Positions 61,130 to 64,000 of a stretch of 64,000 nucleotides of DNA are shown here, piece by piece. The first letter of the stretch is position 1, and each line of letters starts with the position of its first letter. The DNA is from Pedobacter sp. SYP-B3415 (lineage in GTDB: Bacteria > Bacteroidota > Bacteroidia > Sphingobacteriales > Sphingobacteriaceae). The notes below the pieces were generated by a model. It did not search any database. It worked only from the letters and a program-made list of their open reading frames with translations, and was not told the DNA's origin. The stretch is from NCBI RefSeq assembly GCF_004138205.1, contig NZ_RXNQ01000036.1:186001-250000 (forward strand), given 5' to 3'. A program made the translations under genes and the position numbers.

Positions 61130-61522
61130 ACGCCCGGCAGTTCCGGATGGAAAAGAGGCGGTTTTAGCAACAAGCGGGGCTTAGGCCCCATTTTTTTGTT
61201 GTTTAAAGATAATGCGAAGTTAGTTCTGGGAAACAGCAGTGCCTTTCTACAGATCGGGCAAAATTTCGTGGCGAGACATGATAAATAGAATGTTATGTGA
61301 GTCTGTGCAGTCAGGCCGGTCCTCAGTTGTCCATATTCGAATAGTAGATTGACCAGGAACCGCCATACATTTCATTTGCCCGCCGAAGAATCTTGGCAAA
61401 AATCGCCCGTTGAGAATCATTAAGAGTCTATCCAGCTTTACCTGATGATTTAAGCGAATAAACTTAGTCAAAACTTACAGGGCCCCGCGTTGAATTCGCC
61501 AGAAAAAAGTGCGATCAAGGCA
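61130..61522. other. Intergenic region between VOC gene and tRNA-Phe
   Basis: Holds the VOC-gene terminator at 61176. A 74-codon minus-strand frame (61247-61471) has no domain signal and is not called. Nothing else seen. Confidence 0.45.
61176..61197 (+). terminator. Intrinsic terminator of VOC gene
   Basis: Stem GGGGC / GCCCC with TTAG loop and seven T. Confidence 0.8.
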
Positions 61523-61552
61523 CAAAAAAACCCCTCAGATGGCTCTGAGGGG
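61523..61552 (-). terminator. Terminator of tRNA-Phe
   Basis: 9-bp stem CCCCTCAGA / TCTGAGGGG around a 4-nt loop, followed on the minus strand by seven T. It begins 3 bp after the tRNA. Confidence 0.9.
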
Positions 61553-61555
61553 TCG

Positions 61556-61628
61556 TGGTACCAGCTGGATTCGAACCAGCGACACAAGGATTTTCAGTCC
61601 TTTGCTCTACCAACTGAGCTATGGTACC
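61556..61628 (-). tRNA. tRNA-Phe (GAA)
   Basis: 73-nt cloverleaf on the minus strand. Acceptor GGTACCA/TGGTACC, D arm GCTC/GAGC, anticodon loop CTGAAAA with GAA, T loop TTCGAAT. No encoded CCA. Isolated, with its own terminator. Confidence 0.95.
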
Positions 61629-61805
61629 GCCCGTTTGGGATTGCAAATGTAGTGTCTTTTTCGAAACAATGAAATTTTTTTTAAAAAAAACTGAAAAACC
61701 CCATTTACTAACGCCAATGAAGTGATTCGAAATAAAAAAATTATGCATGCATAATAATTCCGTTTGGTAAAAATGTGTTATTTTTAGCCACGTAATCCCG
61801 TAGCG

Positions 61806-63098
61806 ATGATTTCACAACTCATTTTTATACTTATTACGCTGGGTGCCGTTGCACTGTTCAGTATAAACGCGCGAAAGATCTGGCGTAACATCAGGCTGGG
61901 GCGACCTGCAGACCGCAGTGACCGCCCTGCCGAGCGTTGGGGCACCATGTTACGTGTAGCTTTCGGGCAATCGAAAATGGTTGTTAAACCGATTCCGGCC
62001 CTGCTTCACTTCTTTGTCTATGCCGGCTTCATCATCATTAATATTGAATTGCTTGAGATCATGATCGACGGTTTTACCGGCTCACACCGCATATTTCATG
62101 GTTTTGGTGGCTTCTACAACTTCCTGATCGGCAGCTTTGAGATTCTTGCGCTCACGGTCTGGCTTTCCTGCGTAATTTTCCTGATCAGGCGGAATGTTTT
62201 GAAAATTAAACGTTTCAGAGGGGTCGAAATGACCACCTGGCCAAAGTCTGACGCCAACCTGATCCTGATTACAGAGATCCTGCTTATGTCGGCCTTTCTG
62301 ATCATGAATGCCGCAGATGCCAAACTTCAGGCACTGGGTGCAGGGCACTATGTCAGTGCCGGGGCATTTCCCGTAAGCAGCTGGCTTCAAAATCTCCTGC
62401 CAGCCAGCGAGCAGAGCCTGATTGTAATTGAGCGGGTCTGCTGGTGGTTCCACATTATCGGCATCTTTGCTTTTCTGAACTACCTCCCCTACTCCAAGCA
62501 CTTTCACATTCTGCTTGCTTTTCCAAATACCTATTTCAGCAAACTGCGACCTAAAGGGGAATTCACAAACATGGAATCGGTTACAAATGAGGTTAAAGCC
62601 ATGCTTGACCCTTCGTTCAGTCCGCCGGAAACGACTCCAGGTCGGTTCGGCGCGAAAGATGTGACCGACCTGAACTGGGTAAATCTGCTGAATGCGTACA
62701 CATGTACGGAATGCGGCCGGTGCACAGCGGCATGCCCGGCAAATATGACCGGAAAACTGCTTTCGCCAAGAAAGATCATGATGGACACCCGCGACCGGCT
62801 TGATGAGGTTGGGCGAAACATTGATAAACACGGGGCCGGACACGACGATGGCAAAGGCCTGCTCGACGATTATATCTCCCGAGAGGAAATATGGGCCTGC
62901 ACAACCTGCAATGCCTGTACGCAGGCATGCCCGGTCAACATCGACCCGCTTGGAATTATCATGGAATTACGGCGTTATGCGGTTATGGAAGAATCGAAGT
63001 CGCCGGCCAGTATTAACGTCATGTTCGGAAACGTCGAAAACAATGGCGCACCATGGAAATACTCACCCGCAGACCGTCTGAACTGGCGTGATGCATAA
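61806..63098 (+). CDS. Membrane-anchored 4Fe-4S dicluster protein (Hdr/electron-transfer type)
   Basis: 430 residues. About five membrane helices in the first 250 residues, similar to nitrate-reductase gamma-type domains. Then two [4Fe-4S] motifs, CTECGRCTAACP and CTTCNACTQACP. Such proteins pass electrons between a soluble partner and the quinone pool. It lies 24 bp before the CCG-domain protein and should form a complex with it. Confidence 0.87.
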   Translation: MISQLIFILITLGAVALFSINARKIWRNIRLGRPADRSDRPAERWGTMLRVAFGQSKMVVKPIPALLHFFVYAGFIIINIELLEIMIDGFTGSHRIFHGFGGFYNFLIGSFEILALTVWLSCVIFLIRRNVLKIKRFRGVEMTTWPKSDANLILITEILLMSAFLIMNAADAKLQALGAGHYVSAGAFPVSSWLQNLLPASEQSLIVIERVCWWFHIIGIFAFLNYLPYSKHFHILLAFPNTYFSKLRPKGEFTNMESVTNEVKAMLDPSFSPPETTPGRFGAKDVTDLNWVNLLNAYTCTECGRCTAACPANMTGKLLSPRKIMMDTRDRLDEVGRNIDKHGAGHDDGKGLLDDYISREEIWACTTCNACTQACPVNIDPLGIIMELRRYAVMEESKSPASINVMFGNVENNGAPWKYSPADRLNWRDA

Positions 63099-63122
63099 TT
63101 GAAGAAAGATACAGCAGAAGTT

Positions 63123-63911
63123 ATGGAATTTAAAGTACCTACCATGGCCGAGATGATGGCCAGCGGCGAAGAGCCCGAAATTCTGTTCTGGGTTGGCTGC
63201 GCCGGAAGTTACGATGAGCGCGCGCAGAAGATCACACGCGATATTTGCAAGATTTTGCATCATGTAGGCATCAAATACGCCGTGTTAGGTACCGAAGAAA
63301 GCTGCACGGGCGATCCGGCAAAACGTGCCGGCAACGAATTCCTTTTTCAGATGCAGGCCATGGCCAACATCGAACTGCTGAACGCTTACCAGGTAAAAAA
63401 GATCGTTACAGGCTGTCCGCACTGTTTCAACACGATAAAAAATGAATACCCGGGTCTGGGTGGAAGTTATGAGGTAATACACCACAGCCAATTGATCCAG
63501 CAGCTAATCAACGAAGGAAAACTTCGTGCTGAAGGCGGCGAAAGTTTTAAAGGTAAAAAAATCACGTTCCACGATCCGTGTTACCTGGGCCGGGCAAATG
63601 GCGTGTATGAAGCGCCGAGGGCTTCGCTTGAAATTCTCGATGCCGCACTTGTAGAAATGAAACGCTGTAAATCGAATGGCCTTTGCTGCGGCGCCGGCGG
63701 GGCGCAAATGTTCAAAGAACCAGAGCCTGGCAAAAAAGATGTGAATATTGAACGTATTGAAGAGGCCCTTGCAACACAGCCGCAGATCGTTGCAGCCAGC
63801 TGTCCCTTCTGTATGACCATGCTGAAAGACGGTGTTAAACTAAAAGACAAGGAACAGGAAGTCGAAGTACTGGATATCGCCGAAATCACAGCCCGGGCAA
63901 ACGGATTATAG
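63123..63911 (+). CDS. CCG-domain Fe-S protein (HdrB-like)
   Basis: 262 residues. Cysteine-rich CCG domains: FWVGCAGSYDERAQKI with CTGDPAKRAG and GCPHCFNT in the first half; HDPCYLGRANGVY, CCGAGGAQMF and ASCPFCMTML in the second. HdrB-type domains bind a non-cubane Fe-S cluster at the active site. Partner of the membrane Fe-S protein. ATG 63123 (MEFKVPTMAEMM) is preferred over the TTG at 63099. Confidence 0.88.
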   Translation: MEFKVPTMAEMMASGEEPEILFWVGCAGSYDERAQKITRDICKILHHVGIKYAVLGTEESCTGDPAKRAGNEFLFQMQAMANIELLNAYQVKKIVTGCPHCFNTIKNEYPGLGGSYEVIHHSQLIQQLINEGKLRAEGGESFKGKKITFHDPCYLGRANGVYEAPRASLEILDAALVEMKRCKSNGLCCGAGGAQMFKEPEPGKKDVNIERIEEALATQPQIVAASCPFCMTMLKDGVKLKDKEQEVEVLDIAEITARANGL

Positions 63912-64000
63912 CGAATGGATTATAGTAAATAGCGCAGAACCCCTCCATGAGATTAAAGAAAAAGGATCAAGGAGGAAAGACCACAGAACCCCTTAGCCGC

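Noticed and set aside
61247..61471. 74-codon minus-strand frame
   Set aside because: No domain, signal or neighbour support; starts and ends in an otherwise empty intergenic region.
62082..62843. 253-codon frame opposite the Fe-S membrane protein
   Set aside because: Antisense shadow of a gene with two clear 4Fe-4S motifs.

Overview
The window looks like a chromosomal segment of a Sphingobacteriaceae-type member of the Bacteroidota (Pedobacter/Mucilaginibacter-like). Grounds: two SusC/SusD pairs, an ECF sigma/FecR pair, DUF4974-, DUF4369- and START-like proteins typical of the phylum, promoters with a TAnnTTTG-like -7 box, almost no Shine-Dalgarno sequences, and several non-ATG starts. No phage, plasmid, CRISPR or intact insertion sequence was seen.

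Layout. 0-24 kb is mostly housekeeping: partial aguB, an esterase, nrdB-nrdA, an RlpA-like protein, lysE-type exporter, uvrA, an ECF sigma factor with a small partner protein, nth, recA, tamB divergent from tsaD, ribBA, an LptF/G permease and a START-like protein. At 25.4-26.4 kb a tRNA-Met is followed by a 386-bp tandem array. Each unit holds a small GIY-YIG nuclease gene and a damaged 3' part of the same tRNA. 26-36 kb holds a serine hydrolase, an acyltransferase, then an ECF sigma/FecR/SusC/SusD locus followed by a phosphatase. 36.5-41.6 kb holds small accessory genes, including a thioredoxin-like/DUF2024/MarR operon with a palindromic operator, and a MocR regulator.

41.7-43.0 kb has no intact protein gene but carries four consecutive non-coding transcription units. 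All four share the same promoter layout (two direct repeats 21 bp apart, exactly 40 bp before a -7 box), an identical 24-nt core and an intrinsic terminator, while their hairpin stems differ. This is the best candidate for an undescribed system in the window; the tRNA/GIY-YIG array is second.

43-52 kb holds a Ca2+/H+ antiporter, a PLP enzyme divergent from an Lrp regulator, and a SAM-I riboswitch ahead of a SusC/SusD/TlpA operon, which suggests uptake of a nutrient linked to methionine or sulfur. 52-64 kb holds an MscS channel, exonuclease III, a histidine kinase, GH32 and M60 secreted enzymes, a VOC protein, tRNA-Phe and a two-gene membrane Fe-S oxidoreductase.

All calls come from reading the sequence and from memory of the families; no database search was run.
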